Below are positions 47,124 through 55,515 of a stretch of 64,000 nucleotides of DNA, piece after piece (position 1 is the first letter of the stretch; the number at the start of each line of letters is the position of its first letter). The notes below the pieces were generated by a model. That model was not told the DNA's origin, made no database searches, and was given only the letters and a program-made list of their open reading frames with translations. Source of the stretch: Desulfosporosinus meridiei DSM 13257. Lineage in GTDB: Bacteria > Bacillota > Desulfitobacteriia > Desulfitobacteriales > Desulfitobacteriaceae. The position numbers and the translations under genes are program-made. The stretch spans positions 204,501-268,500 of the forward strand of contig NC_018515.1 in the NCBI RefSeq assembly GCF_000231385.2, written 5' to 3'.

Positions 47124-47753
47124 ATGGCTAGATATACTGGACCAGTCTGTCGCTTATGTCGGCGCGAAGGAATGAAGTTGTTCCTCAAAGGAGAACGTTG
47201 TTATACTGGTAAGTGTGCGATTGACCGTCGTGCTTACGCTCCTGGACAACATGGCCAAGCCCGAGGTAAGAAGCCAACAGATTTTGGTCTTCAGTTGCGA
47301 GAAAAACAAAAAGCACGCCGTATTTATGGCGTCATGGAAAAACAATTCCACAGTTACTTTGACGAGGCTGCCCGCCGCAAAGGGGTAACTGGTGAAAACT
47401 TGCTTAGCCTCTTGGAACGCAGATTAGATAATGTGATTTTCCAATTGGGATTTGCTTCATCTCGTCCTGAGGCCCGTCAACTTGTTAGTCACGGTCATTT
47501 TACCATAAATGGTAAAAAGGTAGATATTCCTTCTTATTCAGTACGTATTGGTGAAGTTATCGCTGTTAAAGAAGGCAGCAAAAGCTCGCCACGTATGAAA
47601 CAACTTCTCGAAAACCTGGGTTCTCGAACAGTTCCAGGTTGGTTGAGCTTGGATGCCAATGCTGCTTCTGGAACTGTAGTCGCACTACCAACTCGTGAAG
47701 ATATTCAACTGCCCATCCAAGAACACCTCATCGTGGAGAAATACTCCCGTTAA
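47124..47753 (+). CDS. rpsD: 30S ribosomal protein S4, zinc-containing
   Basis: Nucleates 30S body assembly; mutations affect decoding accuracy. The N-terminal zinc module is C9-x2-C12 (VCRLC) with CYTGKC, the C+ type. The S4 RNA-binding domain is [20 protein letters not shown]. Length is 209 aa; GGAGGTG precedes. In Bacillus rpsD is separate; here it lies in the alpha operon, as in Clostridia. Confidence 0.98.
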   Translation: MARYTGPVCRLCRREGMKLFLKGERCYTGKCAIDRRAYAPGQHGQARGKKPTDFGLQLREKQKARRIYGVMEKQFHSYFDEAARRKGVTGENLLSLLERRLDNVIFQLGFASSRPEARQLVSHGHFTINGKKVDIPSYSVRIGEVIAVKEGSKSSPRMKQLLENLGSRTVPGWLSLDANAASGTVVALPTREDIQLPIQEHLIVEKYSR

Positions 47754-47824
47754 TGTTGACGTTCAACCCATCTGGGTAGGATGGTCTGTGTATATCAAGT
47801 TCTCGAGAAAGAAGGTGCATTCCG

Positions 47825-48772
47825 ATGTTAGAAATCGAGAAGCCCAGAATCGAGTGTATCGAGCGTTCTGAAGATAACTCCTATGCAAAATTCATTGTTG
47901 AACCTCTTGAGCGAGGATATGGAATCACCTTAGGTAATTCTTTAAGAAGGATTCTCCTGTCCTCTCTCGAGGGTTCAGCGGTAACATCAGTCAAAATCGA
48001 AGGAGTACTCCACGAGTTCTCAACGATTCCGGGTGTTTTGGAAGACGTTACAGACATTATTCTCAATTTAAAGTCTCTTGCCCTCAAAGGCTATACTGAT
48101 GAACCTAGGGTCATTCGTATCGAGGCACAGGGCGAAGGGGTTGTCACTGCTGGGGATATTTTAACGGACCCAGATATTGAGATACTAAACAATGACTTGA
48201 AGATTGCTACATTAGACAAAGATGGCCGTTTATTTATGGAAATGACGGTAGAGCGTGGCCGTGGTTATGTTTCTGCCGACAAAAATAAGAAGCCGGATCA
48301 TGTCATTGGAGTTATCCCTATTGACTCCATCTTTGCCCCGATTTACAAGGTCAACTATACGGTAGAGGATACCCGGGTTGGTCAGATTACGGACTATGAC
48401 AAGCTAACCCTTGAAGCATGGTCCAATGGCAGTATTTCACCAGAAGAAGCTACCAGCTCGGCAGCAAAAATCTTAAGTGATCATCTGCGCCTCTTCATGG
48501 GTCTCACTGACAAGCTCAACAGCGTTGAGGTTTTGGTAGAGAAAGAAGAGGAAGCCAAAGATAAAATCCTCGAAATGACGATTGAGGAATTAGATCTGTC
48601 TGTTCGTTCTTACAACTGCCTAAAGCGGGCGGGAATTAACTCTGTTGAAGAGTTGACTCAAAAAACGGAAGAAGACATGATTAAAGTACGTAACCTTGGT
48701 CGCAAGTCTTTAGAAGAAGTGGAATTCAAACTGAAAGACTTAGGTTTGTCTTTCCGGCCGGCTGAAGACTAA
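47825..48772 (+). CDS. rpoA: DNA-directed RNA polymerase subunit alpha
   Basis: RNAP assembly platform. The N-terminal domain has [20 protein letters not shown] and [16 protein letters not shown]; after a linker the C-terminal domain contacts UP elements and regulators ([20 protein letters not shown] is in its first helix). Length is 315 aa; AGAAAGAAGG precedes the ATG. Confidence 0.98.
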   Translation: MLEIEKPRIECIERSEDNSYAKFIVEPLERGYGITLGNSLRRILLSSLEGSAVTSVKIEGVLHEFSTIPGVLEDVTDIILNLKSLALKGYTDEPRVIRIEAQGEGVVTAGDILTDPDIEILNNDLKIATLDKDGRLFMEMTVERGRGYVSADKNKKPDHVIGVIPIDSIFAPIYKVNYTVEDTRVGQITDYDKLTLEAWSNGSISPEEATSSAAKILSDHLRLFMGLTDKLNSVEVLVEKEEEAKDKILEMTIEELDLSVRSYNCLKRAGINSVEELTQKTEEDMIKVRNLGRKSLEEVEFKLKDLGLSFRPAED

Positions 48773-48798
48773 TTCGGTGCAAAAGGAGGGGAATGTAA

Positions 48799-49137
48799 TT
48801 GGCTTACCGCAAGTTAGGAAAAAATACTGGTCATCGCGGGGCAATGTTGCGTAACATTGTCACTTCCCTGTTAAAACATGGACGTATTGAAACGACTGAA
48901 GCACGCGCCAAGGAACTAAATGCGATTGCTGAAAAGATGATTTCACTCGGCAAGCAAGGAGATCTGGCTGCTCGCCGTTTAACGATGGCTTATCTCATGG
49001 ATGAAGATGTTGTAAAGAATTTGTTTGATACTATCGCGCCGAAATATGCTGACCGTCAAGGCGGCTATACTCGGATCATGAGACTCGGCTTACGTCGGGG
49101 AGATGCTGCCACAATGGTAATCATCGAACTCGTATAA
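48799..49137 (+). CDS. rplQ: 50S ribosomal protein L17
   Basis: Exit-side 50S protein. TTG start behind AAAGGAGGGG. Typical: [20 protein letters not shown] and [19 protein letters not shown]. Length is 112 aa. Many Firmicutes have ecfA1-ecfA2-ecfT next; here truA follows directly. Confidence 0.98.
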   Translation: MAYRKLGKNTGHRGAMLRNIVTSLLKHGRIETTEARAKELNAIAEKMISLGKQGDLAARRLTMAYLMDEDVVKNLFDTIAPKYADRQGGYTRIMRLGLRRGDAATMVIIELV

Positions 49138-49151
49138 AAATGCGGTACTTT

Positions 49152-49200
49152 AAGGCCGGGTTGCTTGCAATGGTTAAGCACTCCCGGCCTTTAAGCTGTT
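49152..49200 (+). terminator. Possible terminator after rplQ
   Basis: AAGGCCGGG/CCCGGCCTT (49152-49160 with 49183-49191) encloses GCTT/AAGC. The tail TTAAGCTGTTT is a weak T run, so termination may be partial and truA may be read through. Confidence 0.55.
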
Positions 49201-49266
49201 TGGATTGATGGTTTTCCAGTGTACCGGTTTAGGTATACCAAAGTAAATTACGGAGGCATGGGAATC

Positions 49267-50049
49267 ATGCGGAACATTCGCTTAAGATTAGCCTATGATG
49301 GAACACACTACCATGGCTTTCAGCGCCAAGATAAGGCATATGGACCTACGATACAGGGAACTCTAGAGTCTGTATGGGCTAAGCTCGTTGAGGAAGAGGT
49401 AACTCTTGCTATGGCTGGACGAACAGATGCGGGAGTACATGCCTCCGGACAAGTCGTGAATTATTCGACAAGTGCTAGAATTCCAGAAGAGAAAATCCCT
49501 AAGGCATTTAATAGCTTGCTTCCGAAAGACATTCGTGTACTTGAGGCAGAATGTGTAGCGGATGATTTTAATTCACGGTGGTCTGCCAGATGGAAACGCT
49601 ATGACTACTTAATTGATAATAAGCCGATTCCGGATACGTTCCAGCGACTTTATGCATATCACGTTCCTCTGCCTTTAAATACAGACCACATGCAGCAGGC
49701 GGCTATCTATTTAGAAGGATGTCATAATTTCAAAACCTTTGCGGCTGCTGGTGGGGATAGCAAAAGATTTGAACGCACAATTTATAGATGCAAAGTTAGT
49801 CGTGAGGACAAGGGAATGATTAGAGTAACCTGCATTGGGGATGGATTTTTGTACCATATGGTAAGGATTATCGTTGGAACACTTGTTGATGTGGGAAGAG
49901 GTCGTATTCTGCCAGGAGAGATTCCCGACATAATAGCCAGTCAAGAGCGTAGACGTGCTCGCATGGTTGCTCCTGCCCACGGGCTAACTCTTGTGCACGT
50001 AAATTATACAAATGAAAGCCCAAGTACTGTTTTTGAAGAGTTATTCTAG
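49267..50049 (+). CDS. truA: tRNA pseudouridine(38-40) synthase
   Basis: Converts U38-U40 of tRNA anticodon arms to pseudouridine. Catalytic Asp lies in MAGRTDAGVHASGQVV; FQRQ and NFKTFAAAGGDSKRFERTI are also typical. The ATG at 49267 (MRNIRLRLAYDGTHYHG) is ten bases after GGAGG; an ATG at 49258 is too close. Length is 260 aa. Confidence 0.95.
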   Translation: MRNIRLRLAYDGTHYHGFQRQDKAYGPTIQGTLESVWAKLVEEEVTLAMAGRTDAGVHASGQVVNYSTSARIPEEKIPKAFNSLLPKDIRVLEAECVADDFNSRWSARWKRYDYLIDNKPIPDTFQRLYAYHVPLPLNTDHMQQAAIYLEGCHNFKTFAAAGGDSKRFERTIYRCKVSREDKGMIRVTCIGDGFLYHMVRIIVGTLVDVGRGRILPGEIPDIIASQERRRARMVAPAHGLTLVHVNYTNESPSTVFEELF

Positions 50050-50065
50050 AACTTTTAAAAATAAC

Positions 50066-50094
50066 TTGACATTGTGTTGATTTTTAAATAAAAT
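50066..50094 (+). promoter_or_regulatory. Sigma-A promoter of rplM-rpsI
   Basis: TTGACA at 50066-50071 and TAAAAT at 50089-50094 with a 17-bp spacer, directly upstream of the L13-type leader. Confidence 0.8.
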
Positions 50095-50111
50095 ACCAAT
50101 ATGAGTTTTTA

Positions 50112-50182
50112 TGCCTCGGTTGTGAATTGAGCCCCATGCCCCTGGCATACGCAAGCATGATTGAGCCCCATGCCTGTGAGGA
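50112..50182 (+). promoter_or_regulatory. L13-type r-protein leader
   Basis: A closing stem CCTC/GAGG (50114-50117 with 50178-50181) surrounds a structured core before rplM, as in the known L13 leader. The core holds a 15-nt direct repeat ATTGAGCCCCATGCC (50126-50140 and 50160-50174). GGCAT (50144-50148) can pair with the ATGCC of either copy, so two exclusive folds are possible. Assignment to the L13 family is from position and partial recall. Confidence 0.6.
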
Positions 50183-50216
50183 AAAACAGAATACTTCTAA
50201 ATTTGGAGGGAAAGTC

Positions 50217-50648
50217 ATGTCCACGTTTTTTGCGAAAGCACAAGACCAGGAGCGTAAATGGTATGTTATTGACGCTGAGGGAATCCCTTTGGGTCGTATT
50301 GCTACCGAAGCAGCACGTATCCTGAGAGGTAAACATAAACCGACATTTACCCCTAATGTTGACACAGGGGATCATGTTATTATTATTAATGCTGCAAAGT
50401 TAGTTTTAACTGGAAATAAATTGAACGACAAATTGTATCGCCGTCACTCAGGTTTCCCAGGCGGATTAAAAGAAATCCCTTACAAAAAATTAATGCAAAT
50501 TATGCCTGAACGAGCTATGGAACATGCCGTGAAGGGAATGCTTCCTCATAACAAGTTGGGCGCCCAAATGTACACTAAGTTAAAAGTGTACAAGGGGGAT
50601 ACTCACCCTCACCAAGCTCAACAACCTGAAATTTGGACAATTCAGTAG
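50217..50648 (+). CDS. rplM: 50S ribosomal protein L13
   Basis: Early 50S assembly protein. Typical: [36 protein letters not shown] and [18 protein letters not shown]. The ATG at 50217 follows TTGGAGGG; upstream in-frame codons lie in the leader. Length is 143 aa. Co-transcribed with rpsI. Confidence 0.98.
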   Translation: MSTFFAKAQDQERKWYVIDAEGIPLGRIATEAARILRGKHKPTFTPNVDTGDHVIIINAAKLVLTGNKLNDKLYRRHSGFPGGLKEIPYKKLMQIMPERAMEHAVKGMLPHNKLGAQMYTKLKVYKGDTHPHQAQQPEIWTIQ

Positions 50649-50665
50649 GAAGGAGGAAGTAAAAC

Positions 50666-51061
50666 ATGGCAACTAAATTACAATATGCAGGGACAGGACG
50701 ACGTAAAAATGCAATTGCGCGTGTTCGTCTTATTCCAGGTGAAGGGAAATTCATCATTAACAAACGCGAAGTATCTGAGTACTTTGGCAAAAAGACTTTG
50801 GAAATGATTGTTCAGCAACCATTCAATATTACTGATACACTTGCTAAGTATGATGTTATTGCTCTAGCTCATGGAGGCGGCACTACAGGTCAAGCTGGCG
50901 CAATTCGTTTAGGTATTGCTCGTGCTTTGCTGAAGGCTGATGCCAGTCTTCGTCCAAGTCTCAAGAGAGCGGGTTTCCTTACCCGTGACCCACGTATGAA
51001 AGAGCGTCGCAAATACGGCTTGAAGAAAGCTCGTAAGGCGCCGCAATTCTCGAAACGTTAA
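50666..51061 (+). CDS. rpsI: 30S ribosomal protein S9
   Basis: C-terminal tail reaches the P-site tRNA anticodon. Typical: [37 protein letters not shown] and the PQFSKR end. Length is 131 aa; AAGGAGG precedes. A strong terminator follows. Confidence 0.98.
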   Translation: MATKLQYAGTGRRKNAIARVRLIPGEGKFIINKREVSEYFGKKTLEMIVQQPFNITDTLAKYDVIALAHGGGTTGQAGAIRLGIARALLKADASLRPSLKRAGFLTRDPRMKERRKYGLKKARKAPQFSKR

Positions 51062-51068
51062 TCGTCTG

Positions 51069-51105
51069 AGAAACATAGATCCCTCAACCGAGCATGGTTG
51101 GGGGA
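51069..51105 (+). terminator. Terminator after rpsI
   Basis: ATCCCTCAACC/GGTTGGGGGAT (11 bp, one G-U) with a GAGCAT loop is followed by TTTAGTTTTG. Confidence 0.9.
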
Positions 51106-51281
51106 TTTTAGTTTTGTATAGACCCATTATGCATGCAGAAGTTGAAAATAGGGCTATAGAGGAGGATATAATTTATCATTAAAGAAATTAAAAGTTTTAT
51201 GAGTTTTGTGACAAGCTAGACGAATAATCTTGAGTTCTTCCCCATAAGGTAAACACGGAATAAACTAGGGGGGGAATAGAG

Positions 51282-52010
51282 ATGAAACCGATTTGGGTTG
51301 TTAGTATGAAACGACGTAAAATCTTAATTGGCCTGGTGCTAACGTTTTTTGTAGCGGTAACACTGGCAGTTGGATTTCGAGGACAAGACCAAGAAATTTG
51401 GAGTTGGACGTTGGGGGATCGTGTTGTAGTGATTGATGCCGGTCACGGAGGAGTTGACCCAGGGGCAGTAGGGATAAGCAAGGTTTTAGAAAAGGATATA
51501 ACCTTAGGTGTATCAAAACGATTACAGGTTTTAGTTCAGCAAAGTGGTGCTAAGGCAGTTATGGTTCGTGAGGACGACCGAGATTTAGGTACCTCACAAG
51601 GACTTTTAAAACGTAAGAGAGAAGATTTAGCCCAACGCATTCAGTTGGCTATGGATACTCAAGCAGAAGTCTATCTGAGCATTCACGCCAACAGCTTTCC
51701 AGATCCAAAGTTAACAGGAGCACAAACCTTTTATCATTCCGATTCTCCGGAAGGGAAGCTTCTAGCACAATTCATCCAGCAAGAACTAAATAGTATGACA
51801 AATACCACAAGAGTTGCTAAAGGTAATCAAGATATATATGTCTTAAAAAAGGCAAAGCAAGCAGCTGTTACTGTTGAACTTGGTTTTCTTTCAAACCTTC
51901 AAGAAGAGCAGTTACTGACAAATCCAGAATACCAGCAAAAATTGGCAATTGCTATATTCCAAGGTCTAAGTCTCTATTTTAGTAAACAAACAGAGACTAA
52001 TCAACGATGA
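51282..52010 (+). CDS. cwlD: N-acetylmuramoyl-L-alanine amidase CwlD
   Basis: In spore formers CwlD strips peptide side chains so that muramic-delta-lactam can form in the spore cortex, which is needed for germination. An N-terminal membrane anchor (about residues 13-30) precedes the Amidase_3 domain: VVVIDAGHGGVDPGA (zinc His), LEKDITLGVSKRL (zinc Glu), YLSIHANSF (zinc His) and VELGFLSN (catalytic Glu). Length is 242 aa; AGGGGGGGAA precedes. The rplM-rpsI-cwlD order matches Bacillus. No clear sigma-G box was identified with confidence. Confidence 0.9.
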   Translation: MKPIWVVSMKRRKILIGLVLTFFVAVTLAVGFRGQDQEIWSWTLGDRVVVIDAGHGGVDPGAVGISKVLEKDITLGVSKRLQVLVQQSGAKAVMVREDDRDLGTSQGLLKRKREDLAQRIQLAMDTQAEVYLSIHANSFPDPKLTGAQTFYHSDSPEGKLLAQFIQQELNSMTNTTRVAKGNQDIYVLKKAKQAAVTVELGFLSNLQEEQLLTNPEYQQKLAIAIFQGLSLYFSKQTETNQR

Positions 52011-52130
52011 AAAAGAATTGGTGAATAAGAAATTTTGTTGAATATTGTTAGTTTTTGCAGGGAAACTATTTTCTTTCGCGAATGTCTAATAGAGATATTG
52101 AATAGCTATTCTTTGAAAGTAGGGGGATTC

Positions 52131-52655
52131 GTGGATATTTTACCCATATTGTTATTATTACTTGGAGTTGGTTTTATTGTTCTAGGTTGGCGTTGGCAGA
52201 ATCCGCCCAACGAAGAAGCGATCACAGCTTTGAAAGGGTTAGCTTATTTGAAAAGAGAAATCATTAGAGTTCAAGATCATGTCTACGATCTTGAAGGGAA
52301 ACTTCTAGAGTCAAAAGTAAAACAAACTAAAGATGTTGAACAGATAGAAGCTATGCTTAAAGAAAAGGAAGATGTTTTGGGGGTACCAAGCCAAGAGAAA
52401 CTTAAAACTCCTTCAAGTGAAATTAGCGTCCCCAATGACATTTATGTTAGAGAGAAAGTAAAAAGTGCCGAAGCTGATCCTGTTCTGAGTCCCAATCCTA
52501 ATCCTAATCCTAATCTCTCGCCAAAATATCAAGAAGTATTAGAACTTGCAGCCAGTGGGCAAAGGATACCGGATATTGCTTCCCGCTTGTTGTTAAGTCA
52601 AGATGCAGTAAAGATGGTTCTGTCAATGCAGCCAAATGGAGGTAAAAATAATTGA
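52131..52655 (+). CDS. Membrane-anchored coiled-coil protein with a C-terminal HTH-like segment
   Basis: 174 residues from GTG 52131 behind GTAGGGGG; an in-frame stretch upstream has no ribosome site. One N-terminal transmembrane helix (DILPILLLLLGVGFIVLGW) precedes a predicted coiled coil (about residues 30-85) and a Pro-Asn repeat (PNPNPNPN, residues 121-128). The C-terminal part, YQEVLELAASGQRIPDIASR, resembles a small helix-turn-helix. The layout recalls SwrB/DUF6115-like proteins of Firmicutes; that is a resemblance, not an assignment. It overlaps the next gene (TTGA), so the two are co-expressed. Confidence 0.65.
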   Translation: MDILPILLLLLGVGFIVLGWRWQNPPNEEAITALKGLAYLKREIIRVQDHVYDLEGKLLESKVKQTKDVEQIEAMLKEKEDVLGVPSQEKLKTPSSEISVPNDIYVREKVKSAEADPVLSPNPNPNPNLSPKYQEVLELAASGQRIPDIASRLLLSQDAVKMVLSMQPNGGKNN

Positions 52656-53146
52656 AAGTAACACGATCCTTTTGGCTAGGCTTAGGTTCCGGACTTATAT
52701 TAAGTGCCATAATCGTAATGTTTGTTTCTCCTCACCTTAGACTTAATGAGCCATCAAATGTACAAACAGGTATACAATCCGTTACGCAATCGGATATCCA
52801 ATCTGATAATCAATCGGATCAAAACTCAATGGTTTCAAGTTCAAATACAGAACAGCCATCGGATATTGATCCTGCACAACCAATTAAAACCTCGGAGTCA
52901 ACACCCAATGACAGCTCCACGGGACTTCAGAGTTCTGCCCAAATAGAGCGAGATTTTGTTATCCCAAAGGGAGCAAATGCTGAAAGAATTGCTGAGTTAT
53001 TATTTTCAGAGGGTTTTATTCTTGATAAAACTGATTTCTTAAAGCAAGCGCGCTTAAAGCGAGTAGAGCGAAAGTTTCAAGCAGGAACATTCAAATTGTC
53101 CGTTGGTTTAACTGTAGAAGAAACAATCAATCGATTATTGAAATAG
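52652..53146 (+). CDS. Small membrane protein with an MltG/YceG-type LysM-like domain only
   Basis: 164 residues from TTG 52652 behind GGAGG. An N-terminal transmembrane helix (about residues 8-27) is followed by a Ser/Gln/Asn-rich linker of some 70 residues and a C-terminal domain of about 65 residues starting FVIPKGANAERIAELLFSEG. That matches the LysM-like subdomain of endolytic transglycosylase MltG, including FQAGTFKLSVGLTVEETINR. The catalytic transglycosylase domain with its Glu is missing, so cell-wall binding without cleavage is likely. Beside cwlD a role in spore cortex or envelope is plausible but inferred. Confidence 0.75.
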   Translation: MKVTRSFWLGLGSGLILSAIIVMFVSPHLRLNEPSNVQTGIQSVTQSDIQSDNQSDQNSMVSSSNTEQPSDIDPAQPIKTSESTPNDSSTGLQSSAQIERDFVIPKGANAERIAELLFSEGFILDKTDFLKQARLKRVERKFQAGTFKLSVGLTVEETINRLLK

Positions 53147-53191
53147 TAGGAATTAACTCTAGCTGTCAGAACCCAGCTTTAATAAGTCTAT

Positions 53192-53218
53192 GCTTGCAAA
53201 GTATTTGCAAGCTTTTTT
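53192..53218 (+). terminator. Terminator ending the cwlD unit
   Basis: A perfect 9-bp stem GCTTGCAAA/TTTGCAAGC with a GTA loop is followed by TTTTTTG. Confidence 0.93.
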
Positions 53219-53317
53219 GTTTTTGGGGAACATTAGATATATATGAAAGGGCAATAGTTCGAATCATTGGTTCAAAGTGGCCACAAATCACAGAATAAAT
53301 AATTAAAGATAGGAAGT

Positions 53318-54229
53318 ATGAAAGCAATGCAAAAAAAAGTAGTTAGAATTATTGGGGTTCCCATTGATTTAGGTGCTGATCGTCGTGGAGTAGATATGGG
53401 GCCAAGTGCTATTAGATATGCCGGATTAAACGCCAGATTAAAGCGTTTAGGATGGATTGTCGAGGACTATGGTAATATCGACGTTCCAGTTCCGGAGACA
53501 AGAGAAATAAAAGATAAAAAGCTAAAGTATTTGGAGGAGATTGTACAAATTAATGAGCAACTTCATCTTATTGTCGCTAAAGCAAAAAAGGACGGTGTTA
53601 TCCCACTGATTCTTGGTGGAGATCATAGTTTAGGCATTGGAACAATAGCAGGGCTGGCTTTAAGTGAACAGTCCTTTGGATTAATCTGGTTTGACACCCA
53701 TGGAGATTATAATACTCTCGATACAACAGAAAGTGGCAATATTCATGGTATGCCCTTAGCAATATCTAATGGACTCGGGGCTCCTGAATTAACGGGAATT
53801 GGTGGGAATAATAAAAAGTTGAGAGAGGAAAATACAGTCATTATTGGCGCTAGGGAAATGGATCCCCAGGAAAAAGAATTACTTCGCAGATCCAAGATTA
53901 AGGTTTTTACAATGAGAGATATAGATCAGATGGGAATGAAGGAAGTTGTCTCCGAAGGGATCAGAATAGCTTCTCAAGGAACGGATGGAATACATATAAG
54001 CTTCGATTTAGATGTCATTGATCCAGAGGAAGCCCCTGGAGTTGGAACTCCGGTACCGGGGGGCATCACGTATCGAGAAGCACATTTAGCGATGGAACTG
54101 TTAGCAGACTCGGGGTATATATCAAGTATGGATGTTGTAGAAGTGAATCCAATTTTAGATAATCATAATAAAACCGCTAAATTGGCAGTAGGGCTTATTT
54201 GTTCTGCATTTGGAGAGCGAATTTTCTAG
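53318..54229 (+). CDS. rocF: Arginase
   Basis: Hydrolyses arginine to ornithine and urea with a dinuclear manganese site. Metal and substrate motifs: GGDHSLGIGT, WFDTHGDYNT, SGNIHGMPLA, SFDLDVIDPEEAPG and VVEVNP. The first Asp motif is D-T-H-G-D where most arginases have D-A-H. The SGNIHGMPLA loop argues for arginase over agmatinase. Start is ATG 53318 or, with better spacing from AGGAAG, ATG 53327. Length is 303 aa. Its position some 3 kb before the arginine biosynthetic operon implies the two must be oppositely regulated. Confidence 0.92.
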   Translation: MKAMQKKVVRIIGVPIDLGADRRGVDMGPSAIRYAGLNARLKRLGWIVEDYGNIDVPVPETREIKDKKLKYLEEIVQINEQLHLIVAKAKKDGVIPLILGGDHSLGIGTIAGLALSEQSFGLIWFDTHGDYNTLDTTESGNIHGMPLAISNGLGAPELTGIGGNNKKLREENTVIIGAREMDPQEKELLRRSKIKVFTMRDIDQMGMKEVVSEGIRIASQGTDGIHISFDLDVIDPEEAPGVGTPVPGGITYREAHLAMELLADSGYISSMDVVEVNPILDNHNKTAKLAVGLICSAFGERIF

Positions 54230-54396
54230 ACAATTCTTGCCAGTCATCTAGGTCTAGGTTAAAATAAATTTATAATCAATAATCCATATTGTCTGAAACT
54301 TTTAGGGATTGAAAAACGTATTTAGAAGTAAAAGGTTTGGCCGATTAGGAGAGCATCTTAAGGCGTGCCGCGCCCTCTGGATAGGAGCCTAAGAAA

Positions 54397-54960
54397 ATGG
54401 AAGATGCCGAAATCATTCGGCAAATACTAGCTGGTTACCACGAACAATATGCTGTCCTCGTCGAACGGTATCAGGAACCGTTGATTCATTTCTTGCGCCG
54501 AATTCTCGGTTCAGAGGAGGATGTGTTAGACTGCGCTCAAGAGGCATTTTTAGCAGTCTATCGTAATCTTACTCACTACTCTAAAGAATATCCGTTTAGA
54601 GCATGGTTATATGCCATTGCGCGGAATAAGGCCCTTGATCTGCATCGAAAAAGGCGTAAAGAGATAATTATAAGTATTGACGAGGACCTGGTTGATCATC
54701 AACCGAGGCCTGAGGATATTTTAGTGGAAAAGGAACAGGCCAGCATGTTAGCTGATGTCTTGCTTGAACTTCCGGAACACTATACTCAGGCGCTCTATTT
54801 GCGTTATCATCAGGAACTTTCCTATAAGGAAATAGCTCTTGTGCTAGAGGTTCCTGTAAGTCGAGTTAAGACTTATCTACATCGGGGTAAAGAAAAGTTG
54901 CGGCAGTGCTTAGAAAGGAGGGAAATCCATAGTGGAGAAGGAAAACCTGCAATGGAGTAA
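54397..54960 (+). CDS. ECF-type RNA polymerase sigma factor
   Basis: 187 residues with sigma region 2 (LVERYQEPLIHFLRRILGSE, then DVLDCAQEAFLAVYRNL and FRAWLYAIARNKALD) and region 4 (LPEHYTQALYLRYHQELSYK, EIALVLEVPVSRVKTYLHRG). There is no region 1.1 or 3, so it is a group 4 (ECF) factor, close in style to SigW. TAGGAG precedes the ATG. It overlaps the next frame by 29 bases, the usual sigma/anti-sigma arrangement. The signal and regulon are unknown. Confidence 0.92.
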   Translation: MEDAEIIRQILAGYHEQYAVLVERYQEPLIHFLRRILGSEEDVLDCAQEAFLAVYRNLTHYSKEYPFRAWLYAIARNKALDLHRKRRKEIIISIDEDLVDHQPRPEDILVEKEQASMLADVLLELPEHYTQALYLRYHQELSYKEIALVLEVPVSRVKTYLHRGKEKLRQCLERREIHSGEGKPAME

Positions 54961-55396
54961 ATTATTCACAGATAAACCTATACCCAAAGCAACCTTAGAC
55001 TTTTTTCAGGCTCAACTTATGGCTCAGATTGCGGCAAATCCTGTTGACTTTAGAGGGGAGAGTCAGCTTGCTGCGCGCAGGAAATGGGGGTTGGGTTTAG
55101 CTTTTAGCTTAATGATTACAGGGGTGTTATGGTCAGTTCTCTGGTTTGGAAGCGAAGTAGTTCTTCAAGGGTTAGTTTTTTTAATCAAAATGTTTGCTGG
55201 AATACCTTACGGTTCAGAACTTGAACAATTAAGATTGGGGGTCTTAGGGAACCTAATACTTTTTCAAGACCTAAGAAACATGCTATATCTCTTCTGGGGA
55301 GTTGTTTCCTGGCCTTTACTTGGGGTACTGTCTATCATTGCCGTATTTAGAGTCCCAAATAATTTATATAAGAAATCGACCATCAAAGAGGCATAA
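54932..55396 (+). CDS. Membrane protein, probable anti-sigma partner
   Basis: 154 residues from GTG 54932, ten bases after AAAGGAGGG and inside the end of the sigma gene. A hydrophilic N-terminal segment of about 45 residues (cytoplasmic, possible sigma-binding part) is followed by two or three hydrophobic helices (LGLAFSLMITGVLWSVLWFG, VVLQGLVFLIKMFAG and LFWGVVSWPLLGVLSIIAVF). The zinc-type H-x3-C-x2-C anti-sigma motif is absent. The anti-sigma role is inferred from the overlap alone. Confidence 0.65.
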   Translation: MEKENLQWSKLFTDKPIPKATLDFFQAQLMAQIAANPVDFRGESQLAARRKWGLGLAFSLMITGVLWSVLWFGSEVVLQGLVFLIKMFAGIPYGSELEQLRLGVLGNLILFQDLRNMLYLFWGVVSWPLLGVLSIIAVFRVPNNLYKKSTIKEA

Positions 55397-55515
55397 GGTA
55401 GGGAAACATTTAAATTTAGTAGTATGAATTAAAATAAATATTGAAACAAAGCACACTCTTGCTATCACCTTGTGATGGATTACCTTACAGATAATGAATT
55501 TGGAAGAGAGATGGG

